Assembly: GCF_011761945.1 (NCBI RefSeq) | Contig: NZ_JAASQV010000001.1 | Coordinates: 186,001 to 250,000, forward strand | Length of the DNA: 64,000 nucleotides | Direction: 5' to 3' | From: Sphingomonas leidyi | GTDB taxonomy: Bacteria; Pseudomonadota; Alphaproteobacteria; Sphingomonadales; Sphingomonadaceae | Part shown: positions 24,546-33,937 of the stretch, piece after piece | Numbering within the stretch: the stretch's first letter is position 1 | How the letters are laid out: each line of letters starts with the position of its first letter | Position numbers and translations under genes: made by a program | The notes under the pieces: model-generated | The model's database searches: none | The model's input: the letters and a program-made list of their open reading frames with translations, nothing else | What the model was told of the DNA's origin: nothing

Positions 24546-25361
24546 ATGCGTACTCCCACCACCCGCGCGCTTGCGCTCGCTCTTCTCCCGGTTCTCGCGC
24601 TCTCGATGGCCGGTTGCGCCAAGAAGGGCGGCGGCAAGGATCTTCCCTATGTCGCGCGCGACGTCGGCACGCTCTATTCCACGGCCAAGCAGAAGCTCGA
24701 CCAGCATCAGTACAAGCTGGCCGCGGCGCTGTTCGACGAAGTCGAGCGCCAGCATCCCTATTCGGTCTGGGCCCGCCGTGCGCAGCTGATGGGCGCGTTC
24801 AGCTATTATCTGAACCGCGACTATACCGAATCCATTTCGTCGGCGCAGCGCTTCCTCGCCGTCCACCCGGGCAACCGCGACGCACCCTATGCCTATTATC
24901 TGATCGGCCTGTGCTATTACGAGCAGATCAGCGACGTGCAGCGCGACCAGAAGATCACCCAGCAGGCACTCGATTCGCTGGGCGAGCTGACCCGCCGCTA
25001 TCCGAACACCAAATATGCCGCCGATGCGCGCCTGAAGATCGACCTCGTCCGCGACCACCTGGCGGGCAAGGAGATGGAGATCGGCCGCTTCTACGAGACG
25101 CGTGGCCAGTGGCTCTCGGCGACGCTGCGCTTCCGCACCGTGGTCGACCAGTATCAGATGACCACGCACGTGCCGGAGGCACTGATGCGCCTCACCGAAT
25201 CCTATCTCGCGCTCGGCGTGCCGGAAGAGGCGGAGAAGGCGGCGGCCGTGCTCGGCGCCAACTATCCGGGCACCGACTGGTACAACCATGCCTATAAGCT
25301 GATGCAGGAGAACCAGGGCAAGCTGAAGCAGGCCCAGGTGGTAGCCAAGCCCGCGAGCTGA
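24546..25361 (+). CDS. bamD: Outer membrane assembly lipoprotein BamD
   Basis: 271 residues, a periplasmic lipoprotein of the BAM complex that inserts beta-barrel proteins. Signal peptide ends at the lipobox LSMAGC (Cys24). Tetratricopeptide-like repeats follow: TLYSTAKQKLDQHQYKLAAALFDEVERQHPYSVWA, AQRFLAVHPGNRDAPYAYYLIGLCYYEQI, ELTRRYPNTKYAADARLKIDLVRDHLAGKEMEIGRFYETRGQ. This five-repeat fold and the RDQ/ITQQAL segment are diagnostic. recN follows on the same strand after 48 bp, as is usual in this order. Confidence 0.95.
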   Translation: MRTPTTRALALALLPVLALSMAGCAKKGGGKDLPYVARDVGTLYSTAKQKLDQHQYKLAAALFDEVERQHPYSVWARRAQLMGAFSYYLNRDYTESISSAQRFLAVHPGNRDAPYAYYLIGLCYYEQISDVQRDQKITQQALDSLGELTRRYPNTKYAADARLKIDLVRDHLAGKEMEIGRFYETRGQWLSATLRFRTVVDQYQMTTHVPEALMRLTESYLALGVPEEAEKAAAVLGANYPGTDWYNHAYKLMQENQGKLKQAQVVAKPAS

Positions 25362-25409
25362 TGCTCGGGGCTTTCGTTCCTGTTAAGTTCCTGCGATAGG
25401 GGCAGGCGC

Positions 25410-27071
25410 ATGCTGACTGCGCTGGCCATTCGCGACGTCGTCTTGATCGAGGCGCTCGACCTGGAGTTCGGGGCCGGGCTGGGCGTGCTCACCGGCGAGA
25501 CCGGGGCCGGCAAGTCGATCCTGCTCGATGCGCTGGGGCTGGCGCTGGGCGCGCGCGGCGAGACCGGGCTGGTGCGCCAGGGCGCGGCGCAGGCAGTGGT
25601 GACCGCGACCTTCGAAGTGCCGGCGCGGGACGGCGAAGTCGCCAACCTCTTCCATCAGAACGGGCTGGAGCTGGAGCCGGGCGAGCCGTTGATCGTCCGG
25701 CGCATCGTCAAGGCCGATGGCGGCAGCCGTGCCTTTCTCAACGACCAGCCGGCCTCCGCCGGCCTGCTGCGCGAGCTGGCGCCGCATCTGGTGGAGATCC
25801 ACGGCCAGCATGACGATCGCGGCATGCTCAATCCGCGCGGTCACCGGGCGCTGCTCGACGCCTTCGGGCGCTGCGATCCCGGCCCGGCGGCGATCGCGCA
25901 CAAGGCCTGGCGCGATGCCGAGGCGGCGCTGGCGGTGGCGCGGGCCGAGCAGGACCTGGCCGAACGCGACCGCGAATGGCTGGAACATGCCGTCGCCGAA
26001 CTGAAGGCGCTCGCACCCGGGGCGGGCGAGGAGGAAGTGCTCGCCGAGCGCCGCGCCGCCATGCAGCGCGGCGAGAAGGTCGCGGGCGAGCTGCAGGGCA
26101 TCGCCGAACTGCTCGACGGCTCGGAAGGGGGGCTGAGCCAGCTCCGCCAGGCGGCGCGCGTGCTGGAGCGGATCGCCGGCGATCACGCGGCGCTTGCCGA
26201 AGCGCTTGCCGCGATCGACCGCGCGATCGGCGAGGCGGCCGAGGCGCAGGATCGGGTGGACATGGCGGCCGAGGCGCTGGCCTTCGATCCCGCCGTGCTG
26301 GAGGCGGACGAGGCGCGGCTGTTCGAGCTGCGCGGACTGGCGCGCAAGCATCGGGTACAGCCCGACGACCTGCCGGTGCTGCTGGAGGAACTGGCAGGCC
26401 GGTTGGAGCGGGTCGAGAGCGGCGGAGCGGGGATCGCGAAGCTCGAAGCCGTGGTCGCCGACGCGCATCGGGCCTATGCCGATGCGGCGAAATCGCTGTC
26501 CGCGCTGCGGGCGATGGCCGCCGCCCGGCTCGATGCCGCGGTGGCGACGGAGCTCAAGCCCCTGAAGCTCGATGCCGCGCGTTTCCGCACCGTGGTCGAG
26601 CCGCAGGGCGAGGCCGGCTGGTCGTCCTTCGGCATGGACAGAGTCGAGTTCGAAGTCTCGACCAACCCGGGCGCGCCGTTCGCGCCGCTGGTCAAGATCG
26701 CTTCGGGCGGCGAACTGTCGCGCTTCATCCTGGCGATGAAGGTGGCGCTGGCCGAGGAGGGCGGGGCGCGGACGCTGATCTTCGACGAGATCGATCGCGG
26801 GGTTGGCGGCGCGGTGGCGAGTGCCATTGGCGAGCGGCTGGCCCGGCTGGCGGATACGGCACAGCTGCTGGTGGTGACGCACAGCCCGCAGGTGGCGGCG
26901 CGCGGCGCTCGCCATCTGCTGATCGCCAAGAGCCATGACGGGACGGTCACGCGCACCGGAGTCACGCCGCTCGATGCGGCCGCGCGCCGCGAGGAGATCG
27001 CGCGCATGCTCTCCGGCGCGGAGATCACCGACGAGGCGCGGGCACAGGCCGAGCGGCTGATCGCGGCCTAG
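25410..27071 (+). CDS. recN: DNA repair protein RecN
   Basis: SMC-like ATPase used in repair of double-strand breaks. 553 residues. Walker A GETGAGKSILLDALGLALG at about residues 30-45. A long coiled-coil middle (about 150-380) is rich in Ala/Glu/Arg. The ABC signature is in KIASGGELSRFILAMKVAL (about residue 430), and Walker B in TLIFDEIDRGVGGAVASAIGERL, followed by QLLVVTHSPQVAARG. Its position directly after bamD suggests cotranscription; no LexA-type box was identified upstream. Confidence 0.95.
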   Translation: MLTALAIRDVVLIEALDLEFGAGLGVLTGETGAGKSILLDALGLALGARGETGLVRQGAAQAVVTATFEVPARDGEVANLFHQNGLELEPGEPLIVRRIVKADGGSRAFLNDQPASAGLLRELAPHLVEIHGQHDDRGMLNPRGHRALLDAFGRCDPGPAAIAHKAWRDAEAALAVARAEQDLAERDREWLEHAVAELKALAPGAGEEEVLAERRAAMQRGEKVAGELQGIAELLDGSEGGLSQLRQAARVLERIAGDHAALAEALAAIDRAIGEAAEAQDRVDMAAEALAFDPAVLEADEARLFELRGLARKHRVQPDDLPVLLEELAGRLERVESGGAGIAKLEAVVADAHRAYADAAKSLSALRAMAAARLDAAVATELKPLKLDAARFRTVVEPQGEAGWSSFGMDRVEFEVSTNPGAPFAPLVKIASGGELSRFILAMKVALAEEGGARTLIFDEIDRGVGGAVASAIGERLARLADTAQLLVVTHSPQVAARGARHLLIAKSHDGTVTRTGVTPLDAAARREEIARMLSGAEITDEARAQAERLIAA

Positions 27072-27102
27072 CTGATCTGCTTCCGGACTGCCGCCCGGGG
27101 CT

Positions 27103-27384
27103 TCAGCCGCGCGCGAGCGCGCGCATCATGTCGCGGCGAATCTCGTCCTGGCGCGTGTGGATCATGCCGGGGATCAGCAGCGCGTCGATCAGCACCCAGA
27201 TGAAGCCGATCAGCACGAAATAGGACAGGATCTGCAGGATCGCCGAGACCGGCCTGCCCAGATAGAAGCGGTGGGCGCTGACGAACCAGAGGAACAGCCA
27301 GAGCAGATAGGCCACCACCACGCTCGGTGCGTCGTTGGTCACGCGCTGTTCGACCAGCGTCAGTTCGGCAATCGAGAGCGCCAT
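27103..27384 (-). CDS. TM2 domain membrane protein
   Basis: 93 residues starting MALSIAELTLVEQRVTNDAPSVVVAYLLWLF. A TM2 domain follows: helix, the linker HRFYLGRPVSAILQILSYFVLIGFIWVLIDALLIPGMIHTRQDE, with the DRFxxG-like loop HRFYLG. It has two membrane helices and a cytoplasmic tail (RRDMMRALARG). TM2 proteins occur widely without known biochemical function. The gene is convergent with recN (31-bp gap). Confidence 0.85.
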   Translation of the reverse strand: MALSIAELTLVEQRVTNDAPSVVVAYLLWLFLWFVSAHRFYLGRPVSAILQILSYFVLIGFIWVLIDALLIPGMIHTRQDEIRRDMMRALARG

Positions 27385-27620
27385 CTGCTTCCTCTTCGTC
27401 TCCAGCCGCGAATCTAGGGGCGCAGCAACCTGCGTCAATCGATTCCACCGACCCTCCGGTCGTCGCGCCGCAGCGGCGTCCTCCCGAAGATGAACGGAAC
27501 CTCCGCGCGCACGACAGCTTGCGACACAAATGCACGGGGATGGGGACAAGCATGCGACAGCCGCCACCCATACCGGTTTCAGGCCGCAGGGGCGGCCCAG
27601 TTCAAAAAGAGGAGCGTAAA
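27385..27620. other. Intergenic region without a visible gene
   Basis: 236 bp between a divergent pair (TM2 gene and an exported protein). A frame reading through on the minus strand continues to 27567, but it shows no conserved start or composition. The plus-strand Shine-Dalgarno AGAGGAG lies at 27608-27614. No other structure stood out. Confidence 0.4.
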
Positions 27621-27977
27621 ATGAATAAGTTGACCCTGATGCTGGCCGGTCTCGGCATCGCCGCTTCGGCCGTTCCGATGACCGCCGCGATGGCCGCGCC
27701 GCATCCGGCGCCCGCCTATCAGGCGTGGCAGTCGATCAACGGCCGCCAGGCGAACCTCGAGGCCCGCATCAACCAGGGCGTGCGCTCGGGCCAGCTCAGC
27801 CGCAGCGAGGCGGCCCGCCTCCGCGCCGAGTTCAACAGCCTGGCCCGGCTCGAGGCCCAATATCGCCGCTCGCGCCCGGGCCTGACGCTCGCCGAGCGCC
27901 GCGATCTCGATCGCCGCTTCGATGCCCTTTCGGCGCGCATCCGCGTCCAGAAGCACGATCGCGAGCGTCGCTGGTAA
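27621..27977 (+). CDS. Exported basic helical protein, unknown function
   Basis: 118 residues with a good ribosome binding site. Signal peptide MNKLTLMLAGLGIAASAVPMTAAMA; the mature part is helical: YQAWQSINGRQANLEARINQGVRSGQLSRSEAARLRAEFNSLARLEAQYRRSRPGLTLAERRDLDRRFDALSARI. The pattern of SxxEAxRLR and LxxRR resembles small periplasmic stress-type or chaperone-like proteins, but no family is certain. It stands alone. Confidence 0.72.
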   Translation: MNKLTLMLAGLGIAASAVPMTAAMAAPHPAPAYQAWQSINGRQANLEARINQGVRSGQLSRSEAARLRAEFNSLARLEAQYRRSRPGLTLAERRDLDRRFDALSARIRVQKHDRERRW

Positions 27978-28068
27978 GCACCAAGGGTTCCCCCTCCCCG
28001 ATCCCCCGGGGGGGGGAGCCTGACGGGGACGGGCTCTGCCGCGAGGCGGGGCCCGTTGCCATATCCGG

Positions 28069-29106
28069 TCAGCGTAGCGGCTTGCCGCTGTCCTTCCATT
28101 TGTCGAGAATCTGCGATTCGCCATCGTCCGCCGGCGTGGCGGCGGGCTGGGGCCGGGGCGCATAGCCGCCGATCGGCGTGCCGCTCTGGGCATAGGCCGG
28201 CTGGATGGTCTCGCGCGGCGTCGCGGCCGTCGCGGCGGTCTTGCCGGCGACCGCGGGCATCGGCACCGGCATCGGCACCACGGGCGCGATCAACGCCGCC
28301 AGGTCGGTCCGTACATGCGGCTCGGGCAGTGGCTCGCCGCCGCGATAGGCCTGGCGGAAGGCGGCGGCGGTGCCCCACCAGCCCTTCCAGCGGTGGAAGA
28401 AATGTGCGCCGAACACGCCGGTCATCACCAGGCCGCGGTTCCATACGGGCGTGACGGCATAGGTGTGGTAATGCGTCGCCATTCCCACCGGTGCGAACAC
28501 CTGGCCGGCAAGCGCGGCGGCGGCGACGCGGGCGGCGCGATCCCAGGCTGCGCGGGAGGGGGCGCGGTCCATCGCGCCGTCACAGGCGAAGCTGAACTGG
28601 CAGCCGCGCTTCTCCGATCCCTGGAACACCACGCCGCACACGGTGGCGGGAAAGGCCGGATGGCGCACCCGGTTGAGGATAACCTGCGCCACGGCGCGCT
28701 GCCCGTCCGCCGGCTCGTTCGCCGCTTCATAGTAGATCGCGGTGGTCAGGCACTGGAGCGCGCGCGCCCTGTCCACGCCGCTGCCGGCGAGGTGGAAGGG
28801 CAGTGCGGGCTGGATGGATCCGTCGACCGGCCCCTCCGTCGCGTCCGCGGGAATCGGCATGTCGGGAAGCCTGGCGGTGCCGGTGGTGCCGGCGCCTACC
28901 GCGGCATCCTCGTCGACGGCATAATAGAGCGCGGCGCCGGGGAAATGGTCTTCGGCCTCATAGCCGGTCGCGATCGGCCTGGGCTCGGCCTTGGGCTTGC
29001 TTGCCGGCGCCAGCGCCTGGGCGGAGAAGCCGGCGCCGATCAGCGACGCGACGAGCGCCGCCGCGATCCCGCGTGCCTGCATCTTCGAGAAACGCTGCCA
29101 GAACAA
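28069..29106 (-). CDS. SleB-like cell wall hydrolase
   Basis: 345 residues. N-terminal signal anchor (about 12-32). The hydrolase domain spans about 118-220: ARALQCLTTAIYYEAANEPADGQRAVAQVILNRVRHPAFPATVCGVVFQGSEKRGCQFSFACDG, the signature of the Hydrolase_2 (SleB) domain that cleaves peptidoglycan glycan strands. The C-terminal half is Pro/Ala-rich and probably disordered (PVVPMPVPMPAVAGKTAATAATP). Catalytic Glu near residue 130 (IYYEA) is present. Presumably periplasmic and used for wall remodelling. Confidence 0.87.
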   Translation of the reverse strand: MFWQRFSKMQARGIAAALVASLIGAGFSAQALAPASKPKAEPRPIATGYEAEDHFPGAALYYAVDEDAAVGAGTTGTARLPDMPIPADATEGPVDGSIQPALPFHLAGSGVDRARALQCLTTAIYYEAANEPADGQRAVAQVILNRVRHPAFPATVCGVVFQGSEKRGCQFSFACDGAMDRAPSRAAWDRAARVAAAALAGQVFAPVGMATHYHTYAVTPVWNRGLVMTGVFGAHFFHRWKGWWGTAAAFRQAYRGGEPLPEPHVRTDLAALIAPVVPMPVPMPAVAGKTAATAATPRETIQPAYAQSGTPIGGYAPRPQPAATPADDGESQILDKWKDSGKPLR

Positions 29107-29231
29107 AGTCGCGCCTACCCCGCCCGGGCCTGTCGCCCGCGTGCGGCAATAGCCGATTTCAACAGCCCTCGCGCCCCCGGATTTCCCCGCGTCCCAAGGC
29201 GAAACACTTGATGGTAAAGGTAATTTTTACC

Positions 29232-29558
29232 CTAGTGCCCGCCGCCCGTCATGCGGGGCAGGAGCAGCAGGATCACGACCAGATTGACCGCCATCCCGGC
29301 GATCAGCAGCGGCTCGACCGGCTTGCTCGGCACCAGATAGCCCGCAAGCGCGACCGAGAAGACGCCGAACGCATAGGCATTGGCGGCGACCAGGGCCGGC
29401 GCTGCGCCCCTGTTCGGGATCAGCGCGGCAAGCACCATCACCGCGCCCACGGCAAGGTCGGGCACCTTGAACAGCGTGCTGGTCATCTGGCCGCCCAGCA
29501 CGCGCCACGCAGTGAAGCCCCCGACGAGCAGCGAGAGCAGGCGAAGTGCAAGCAGCAT
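29232..29558 (-). CDS. Four-helix membrane protein, unknown function
   Basis: 108 residues starting MLLALRLLSLLVGGFTAWRVL, with AGAGGGGA as ribosome binding site. Helices at about 3-20, 33-50, 56-76 and 82-103. The loops are short and polar (TLFKVPD, SKPVE). The family is not recognised. It lies between tgt and the SleB gene on the same strand, 29 bp downstream of the tgt stop, so it is probably cotranscribed with tgt. Confidence 0.7.
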   Translation of the reverse strand: MLLALRLLSLLVGGFTAWRVLGGQMTSTLFKVPDLAVGAVMVLAALIPNRGAAPALVAANAYAFGVFSVALAGYLVPSKPVEPLLIAGMAVNLVVILLLLPRMTGGGH

Positions 29559-29587
29559 GTAAGTCCCCTCTTTCGTCGCGATCCGCT

Positions 29588-30718
29588 CTAGTCCCGCCCG
29601 CCATGATAGGAAGCGCGGAAGCCATTGGCGAATTCGGTCAGCCGCCCTTCGCCGATCGCGGCGCGCAAGTCCTGCATCAGCACCTGGTAGAACCAGATAT
29701 TGTGCTCGGTCATCAGCATCGCCCCGAGAATCTCGCCCGCGCGAACGAGATGGTGGAGATAGGCGCGGCTCCAGGTGGCGCAGACGGGGCAGGGGCATTC
29801 GGGATCGAGCGGCCCCTGATCCTCGGCGAACCTGGCGTTGCGGATGTTGATCGGGCCGGTGCGCGTGAAGGCCTGGCCGGTGCGGCCGGAGCGGGTGGGC
29901 AGCACGCAATCGAACATGTCGATCCCGCGCTCGACGGCGCCGACGATGTCGTCGGGCTTGCCGACGCCCATCAGGTAGCGGGGCTTGGCGGCGTCGAGCT
30001 GGCCCGGCGCGAAATCGAGCACGCCGAACATCGCTTCCTGGCCCTCGCCCACTGCCAGGCCGCCCACCGCATAGCCATCGAACCCCACGTCGAGCAGCGC
30101 ATCCGCCGAGGCCTTGCGCAGCCCCTCGTCGAGCGCGCCCTGCTGGATGCCGAAGATCGCATTGTGCGCGGCATGGTCCTCGGCGGCGAAGAAGGCGTCG
30201 CGGCTGCGCTTCGCCCAGCGCATCGATCGCTCCATCGCCGCGGCCTGCACTTCGCGGGTGGAGGTGGTGGGGACCAGTTCGTCGAAGGCCATGGTGATCG
30301 AACTGCCCAGCAGCCGCTGGATCTCGATCGAACGCTCGGGGCTCAGCATGTGGCGCGAGCCGTCGAGGTGCGACTTGAAGGCGACGCCCTCTTCGCTGCG
30401 GGTGGTCAGGTCCGCCAGGCTCATCACCTGATAGCCGCCCGAATCGGTCAGGATCGGTCGATCCCAGCCCATGAACCCGTGCAGGCCGCCCAGCCGCGCG
30501 ACGCGCTCGGCGCCGGGCCGCAGCATCAGGTGATAGGTGTTGCCGAGGATGATGTCCGCGCCCGCGGCGCGGACGTCGGCGGGCTTCATCGCCTTGACGG
30601 TGGCGGCGGTGCCGACGGGCATGAAGGCGGGCGTGCGGATCTCGCCGCGCGGCATCGCGATGGTGCCAAGGCGCGCCTTGCCGTCGGTGGCGTGGATGGT
30701 GAACTCGAAACGGGGCAT
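29588..30718 (-). CDS. tgt: tRNA-guanine (queuine) transglycosylase Tgt
   Basis: Exchanges guanine 34 of certain tRNAs for preQ1 in queuosine biosynthesis. 376 residues starting [20 protein letters not shown]. Catalytic motifs: [16 protein letters not shown] near residue 90, [34 protein letters not shown], and [18 protein letters not shown] carrying the nucleophilic Asp. The zinc site [17 protein letters not shown] near residue 305 supplies three Cys and a His. queA is 5 kb and queG 27 kb away. Confidence 0.96.
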   Translation of the reverse strand: MPRFEFTIHATDGKARLGTIAMPRGEIRTPAFMPVGTAATVKAMKPADVRAAGADIILGNTYHLMLRPGAERVARLGGLHGFMGWDRPILTDSGGYQVMSLADLTTRSEEGVAFKSHLDGSRHMLSPERSIEIQRLLGSSITMAFDELVPTTSTREVQAAAMERSMRWAKRSRDAFFAAEDHAAHNAIFGIQQGALDEGLRKASADALLDVGFDGYAVGGLAVGEGQEAMFGVLDFAPGQLDAAKPRYLMGVGKPDDIVGAVERGIDMFDCVLPTRSGRTGQAFTRTGPINIRNARFAEDQGPLDPECPCPVCATWSRAYLHHLVRAGEILGAMLMTEHNIWFYQVLMQDLRAAIGEGRLTEFANGFRASYHGGRD

Positions 30719-30763
30719 GCGCGAGCCCTTGCCTCCTTTGGCAGGGGAGCGCAACGGCGGGGG

Positions 30764-31081
30764 ATGACCGTGAACCTTCTCGCCGACCTGCCCGATGCCG
30801 GCGCAGGCGAAGCCTTCACCGAGCTGCTGCGCCGCCCGGGCATCCGCATCGAGCGCATCGTCTCGCAGGGACAGGCGACTCCGCAGGACGCGCCCATGGT
30901 GCAGGACCGGGACGAATGGGTGCTGCTGCTCGAGGGCGCGGCCGGGCTGCGTATCGAGGGGGAAGACGCGCTGACGCTGCGTCCGGGCGATCATCTGCTG
31001 ATCGCCGCGGGGCAGCGCCACTGGGTGACCTGGACCGCCGGGGATCGCGCTACGGTCTGGCTGGCGGTGCATCTCGGCTGA
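30764..31081 (+). CDS. Cupin-domain protein
   Basis: 105 residues starting [23 protein letters not shown] single cupin barrel: [60 protein letters not shown]. The second-motif His (QRH) is present, but the first motif lacks the usual paired His, so metal binding is uncertain. It is divergent from tgt by 45 bp. Its 3' end overlaps the convergent MarR-GNAT gene by 32 bp. Confidence 0.8.
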   Translation: MTVNLLADLPDAGAGEAFTELLRRPGIRIERIVSQGQATPQDAPMVQDRDEWVLLLEGAAGLRIEGEDALTLRPGDHLLIAAGQRHWVTWTAGDRATVWLAVHLG

Positions 31082-31982
31082 GGTCGAGCGACCAGGTCTC
31101 GCCCATCACCGGCTCGCCGAACATGGTATGGGCGGCGCTGTCGACCAGTTCGAAGCCCTGCGCCGCATAGATGCGCCGGGCGCTCGCGAGGATGGTGTGC
31201 GTCCACAGGTCGAGCCGCGCATAGCCCGCGGCGCGCGCGAACTCGACACAGTGGCGCACCAGCGCATCGCCGATGCCGAGCCCCCGCGCATGGCCCTCGA
31301 CATAGAGGAGGCGCAGCTTGGCAATGTCCCCGCCGCCATCGGCAAGCATCACCGATCCGAGCATTTCGCCCCCGCGTTCGGCGACCCAGCATTGCTCGCG
31401 CCCCGGCCGGAAATCGCGCAGGAAGCCGGTGGTGACATCGTTCAGCAGCAGCTCCATCGGCCGCTCCCAGCCATAATGCTCGGCATAAAAGACCGCCTGA
31501 CGGCTGGCGATCGCGCCCATGTCGCCGGTACGGAGCGTGCGGACGGTCCAGTTGCCCGCGCCGCCCTCGATCAGCGCGCGCGCGGCGGCGAGGTGATGGC
31601 CGAGGAGCGGACCGCCGCCAGGGCCCAGCGATTCGAGCTGGCGCCGGCTGTGCGCGCGCGTGGCCGTGTCGAGCGCATCGAATGCCGCCCGGCCGGCGGG
31701 GAGCAGGGCGATCGGGCGCCGGCGCGCATCCTCCGCCCCGCGCGCCCGGGCAACCCAGCCGCGCTCCTCGAAGCGCTTGACCGCGCGGCTGACATAGCCG
31801 GCGTCGAGCCCGAGCACTTCCTGCAGCTCGATCGCGAGCACCGGCTGGCGGCCGGCGATCTCATAGAGGAGCCGCGCTTCGGCAACGCCCAGCTCGCTGT
31901 CCATGTAGCGCGGCGCGAGCACCGCGGCGAAGCGGGTGTGCACCCGGTTGAAGGCGCGGAATTGTTCGATGGCCTGTTCCAT
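31050..31982 (-). CDS. MarR-type regulator fused to GNAT acetyltransferase
   Basis: 310 residues from the ATG at 31982. The N-terminal 145 residues are a winged-helix MarR domain ([65 protein letters not shown]). Residues about 160-310 form an N-acetyltransferase fold with acetyl-CoA pocket [31 protein letters not shown]. Fusions of this kind are common in soil bacteria, but the acetyl acceptor is unknown. A TTG at 32018 also keeps frame, but it would lie inside a large operator-like inverted repeat. Convergent 32-bp overlap with the cupin gene. Confidence 0.88.
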   Translation of the reverse strand: MEQAIEQFRAFNRVHTRFAAVLAPRYMDSELGVAEARLLYEIAGRQPVLAIELQEVLGLDAGYVSRAVKRFEERGWVARARGAEDARRRPIALLPAGRAAFDALDTATRAHSRRQLESLGPGGGPLLGHHLAAARALIEGGAGNWTVRTLRTGDMGAIASRQAVFYAEHYGWERPMELLLNDVTTGFLRDFRPGREQCWVAERGGEMLGSVMLADGGGDIAKLRLLYVEGHARGLGIGDALVRHCVEFARAAGYARLDLWTHTILASARRIYAAQGFELVDSAAHTMFGEPVMGETWSLDLSRDAPPARP

Positions 31983-31992
31983 GCCGCGAGAT

Positions 31993-32031
31993 TGCACGGA
32001 TATAATTGATTGAGTCAAGTATATCCGTGCA
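31993..32031. promoter_or_regulatory. Large operator-like inverted repeat of the MarR-GNAT gene
   Basis: TGCACGGATATA (31993-32004) and TATATCCGTGCA (32020-32031) are perfect 12-bp arms around 15 bp that contain TTGATTGAGTCAA, itself a partial palindrome (TTGA/TCAA). It ends 10 bp upstream of the ATG at 31982, the expected place for MarR autorepression. Confidence 0.75.
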
Positions 32032-32065
32032 GGACCTCTTTCCGGTGCGATCGGCCCATGGGGGG

Positions 32066-33136
32066 TCAGGGCACCAGGGTGGTGAAGACGAACACGCCGA
32101 AGATGACGAGGTGCACCACGCCCTGCAGCACCGTCGTCCGCGCGGTGGCAAGCGACTGGGTGGTCACCAGCAGCGTCAGCGAGAGCAGGACGATGCCGCG
32201 CGAATCGAGGCCCAGCGCCAGCGGCAGGCCCTGCGACAGCGACAGCACGGCCACGGCCGGGATGGTGAGGCCGATGGTCGCCAGCGCCGAGCCGAGCGCG
32301 AGGTTGAGGCTGGTCTGCAGCCGATTGGCCATCGCCGCGCGCACCGCCGCCACGCTTTCCGGCAGCAGGACCAGCGCCGCGATCACCACGCCCACCACTG
32401 CGTGCGGGGCGCCGGCCGCGGCGACGCCGTCCTCGATCGCAGGCGCGAGCGCCTTGGCGACCAGCACCACTTCGACGAGGCAGGCGACGAGCAGCACGCC
32501 CGACAGCAGCGTCTGGCGCCCGCTAGGCGGCGGGGCGTGCGCCTCCAGGTCGGCGGCTTCCTCGTTGGGCGGGAGGAAATAATCCCGGTGCCGCACCGTC
32601 TGCACGGCGACGAAGGTCAGGTAGAGCAGCAGCGAGACGATCGCGACGAAGGCGAGCTGCGACGGCGCATAGAAGGGGCCGGCCGAAGCGGCGAAATTGG
32701 GCAGCACCAGCGTTAGTACGGTCAGCGTGCACAGCGTCGCGAGCGAGGCGCTGACGCCGACCTGCTGGAAGCTCTGCTCGCGGTGGCGCAGCGCGCCGAG
32801 CAGGATGAACGCGCCGACCAGCCCGTTCAGGATGATCATCACCGCCGAGAAGACCGTGTCCCGCGCCAGTGTCTCCGCACCCGATTTGCCCTGGAGCATC
32901 AGCGTGAGGATCAGGCCCACCTCGATCACCGTCACCGCCAGCGCGAGCAGGAAGGTGCCGAAGGGCTCGCCCACCTTGTGCGCGATCAGCTCGGCATGAT
33001 GGACCGCGGCCAGCACGGTGATGATCAGCACCAGGCCGAGCAGCAGCGGCGGTATGTCGACCACGCCGCCGAAGAGCACGCTGGCCGCGCCCGCGAAGGG
33101 CGGAAGCCAGATCCAGGTCCAACGCAGTCGTTCCAT
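32066..33136 (-). CDS. Calcium/proton (CaCA family, ChaA-like) exchanger
   Basis: 356 residues, about eleven membrane helices, in two halves. The family motif GEPFGTFLLALAVTVIEVGLI (about residue 57) with the alpha-repeat acidic residue is present, as is the second copy LLPESVAAVRAAMANRLQTSLNLALGSALATIGLTIP (about 270). Between them lies a charged loop, RHRDYFLPPNEEAADLEAHAPPPSGRQ. ChaA-like proteins exchange Ca2+ or Na+/K+ for protons. The start chosen is ATG 33136; the frame upstream to 33238 is Arg-rich and not conserved-looking. Upstream 150 bp holds no gene. Confidence 0.88.
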   Translation of the reverse strand: MERLRWTWIWLPPFAGAASVLFGGVVDIPPLLLGLVLIITVLAAVHHAELIAHKVGEPFGTFLLALAVTVIEVGLILTLMLQGKSGAETLARDTVFSAVMIILNGLVGAFILLGALRHREQSFQQVGVSASLATLCTLTVLTLVLPNFAASAGPFYAPSQLAFVAIVSLLLYLTFVAVQTVRHRDYFLPPNEEAADLEAHAPPPSGRQTLLSGVLLVACLVEVVLVAKALAPAIEDGVAAAGAPHAVVGVVIAALVLLPESVAAVRAAMANRLQTSLNLALGSALATIGLTIPAVAVLSLSQGLPLALGLDSRGIVLLSLTLLVTTQSLATARTTVLQGVVHLVIFGVFVFTTLVP

Positions 33137-33286
33137 GCCCGTCACTCTACAGACAGGGGCGGCGAGTTCAACGACGACGGGGCGGCGCCTGGCGGTTCGG
33201 CGGACGATTTGAGGAAAGATTTCCGGCTCGGCCTTCATCCAGCGCCCGGCGGCGGGGAAAATGGGCGAAGGGCGAGTTGGCGCGTC

Positions 33287-33937
33287 CTATGAACGATGCG
33301 CAGCGAGATAGTCGACGATGTCCTGCGGCGTGCGGAACATCACGTCGGGGCGCATCGCGACGAGCAGTTCCTCGGCGGCATAGCCCCACAGCACCGAGCC
33401 CGCGCGCATGCCCACTTCGCGCGCCGCGTCGATGTCGCGCGTCTCGTCGCCGATTGAGAGCACTTCGTGCGCCTTCATGCCCATCTTCTTGAGCACGCGG
33501 CGGAACTTGGGCGCCTTGCCGAACAGCGAGGAGCCGCAGGCGAAGCAATCGATCCGGGCGGCATGCACCGGGCCCAGGATCTTGCGGGCATTGGCCTCGG
33601 CGTTCGACGTGACGAGGGCGATCTTCACCCCGGTTGCGGCAAGCTGTTCGAGCAGGTCGGGCGTGCCCGGGAACAGCTCGATCTCATGCGTGTTGCGGCC
33701 GACCAGCCGGCGCAGGTAGCGGGCGATCAGCGGCAGCTTCCACTTCGGGATGCCAAGGAACTCGATCACTTCGCGCGAGCTCTTGTGGCGCAGCATGTCC
33801 ACCTCGTCCGGCTGGACGGTGCGGAACCGGAACCGCTTCGCCAGCTCGTCGACGACCGAGAGGAACCAGTCGCCGCTGTCGGAGAGCGTGCCGTCGAAAT
33901 CGAAGATCACCAGCCGGATGGGCGCGGCATCACTCAT
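33287..33937 (-). CDS. HAD hydrolase, phosphoglycolate-phosphatase-like
   Basis: 216 residues starting MSDAAPIRLVIFDFDGTLSDSGDWF. Motif I DFDGTLSDS, motif II VTSNAE (about 117), the lysine in FGKAPKFRRVL, and motif IV IGDETRDIDAAREVGMRAGSVLWGY are all present, with a helical cap between I and II. The substrate is not evident. It overlaps the end of the CDF gene upstream by 8 bp, hinting at cotranscription. Confidence 0.85.
   Translation of the reverse strand: MSDAAPIRLVIFDFDGTLSDSGDWFLSVVDELAKRFRFRTVQPDEVDMLRHKSSREVIEFLGIPKWKLPLIARYLRRLVGRNTHEIELFPGTPDLLEQLAATGVKIALVTSNAEANARKILGPVHAARIDCFACGSSLFGKAPKFRRVLKKMGMKAHEVLSIGDETRDIDAAREVGMRAGSVLWGYAAEELLVAMRPDVMFRTPQDIVDYLAAHRS

Noticed and set aside
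32016..32018. TTG start at 32018 for the MarR-GNAT gene
   Set aside because: It lies inside the inverted repeat, has no Shine-Dalgarno and would add only 12 unconserved residues.
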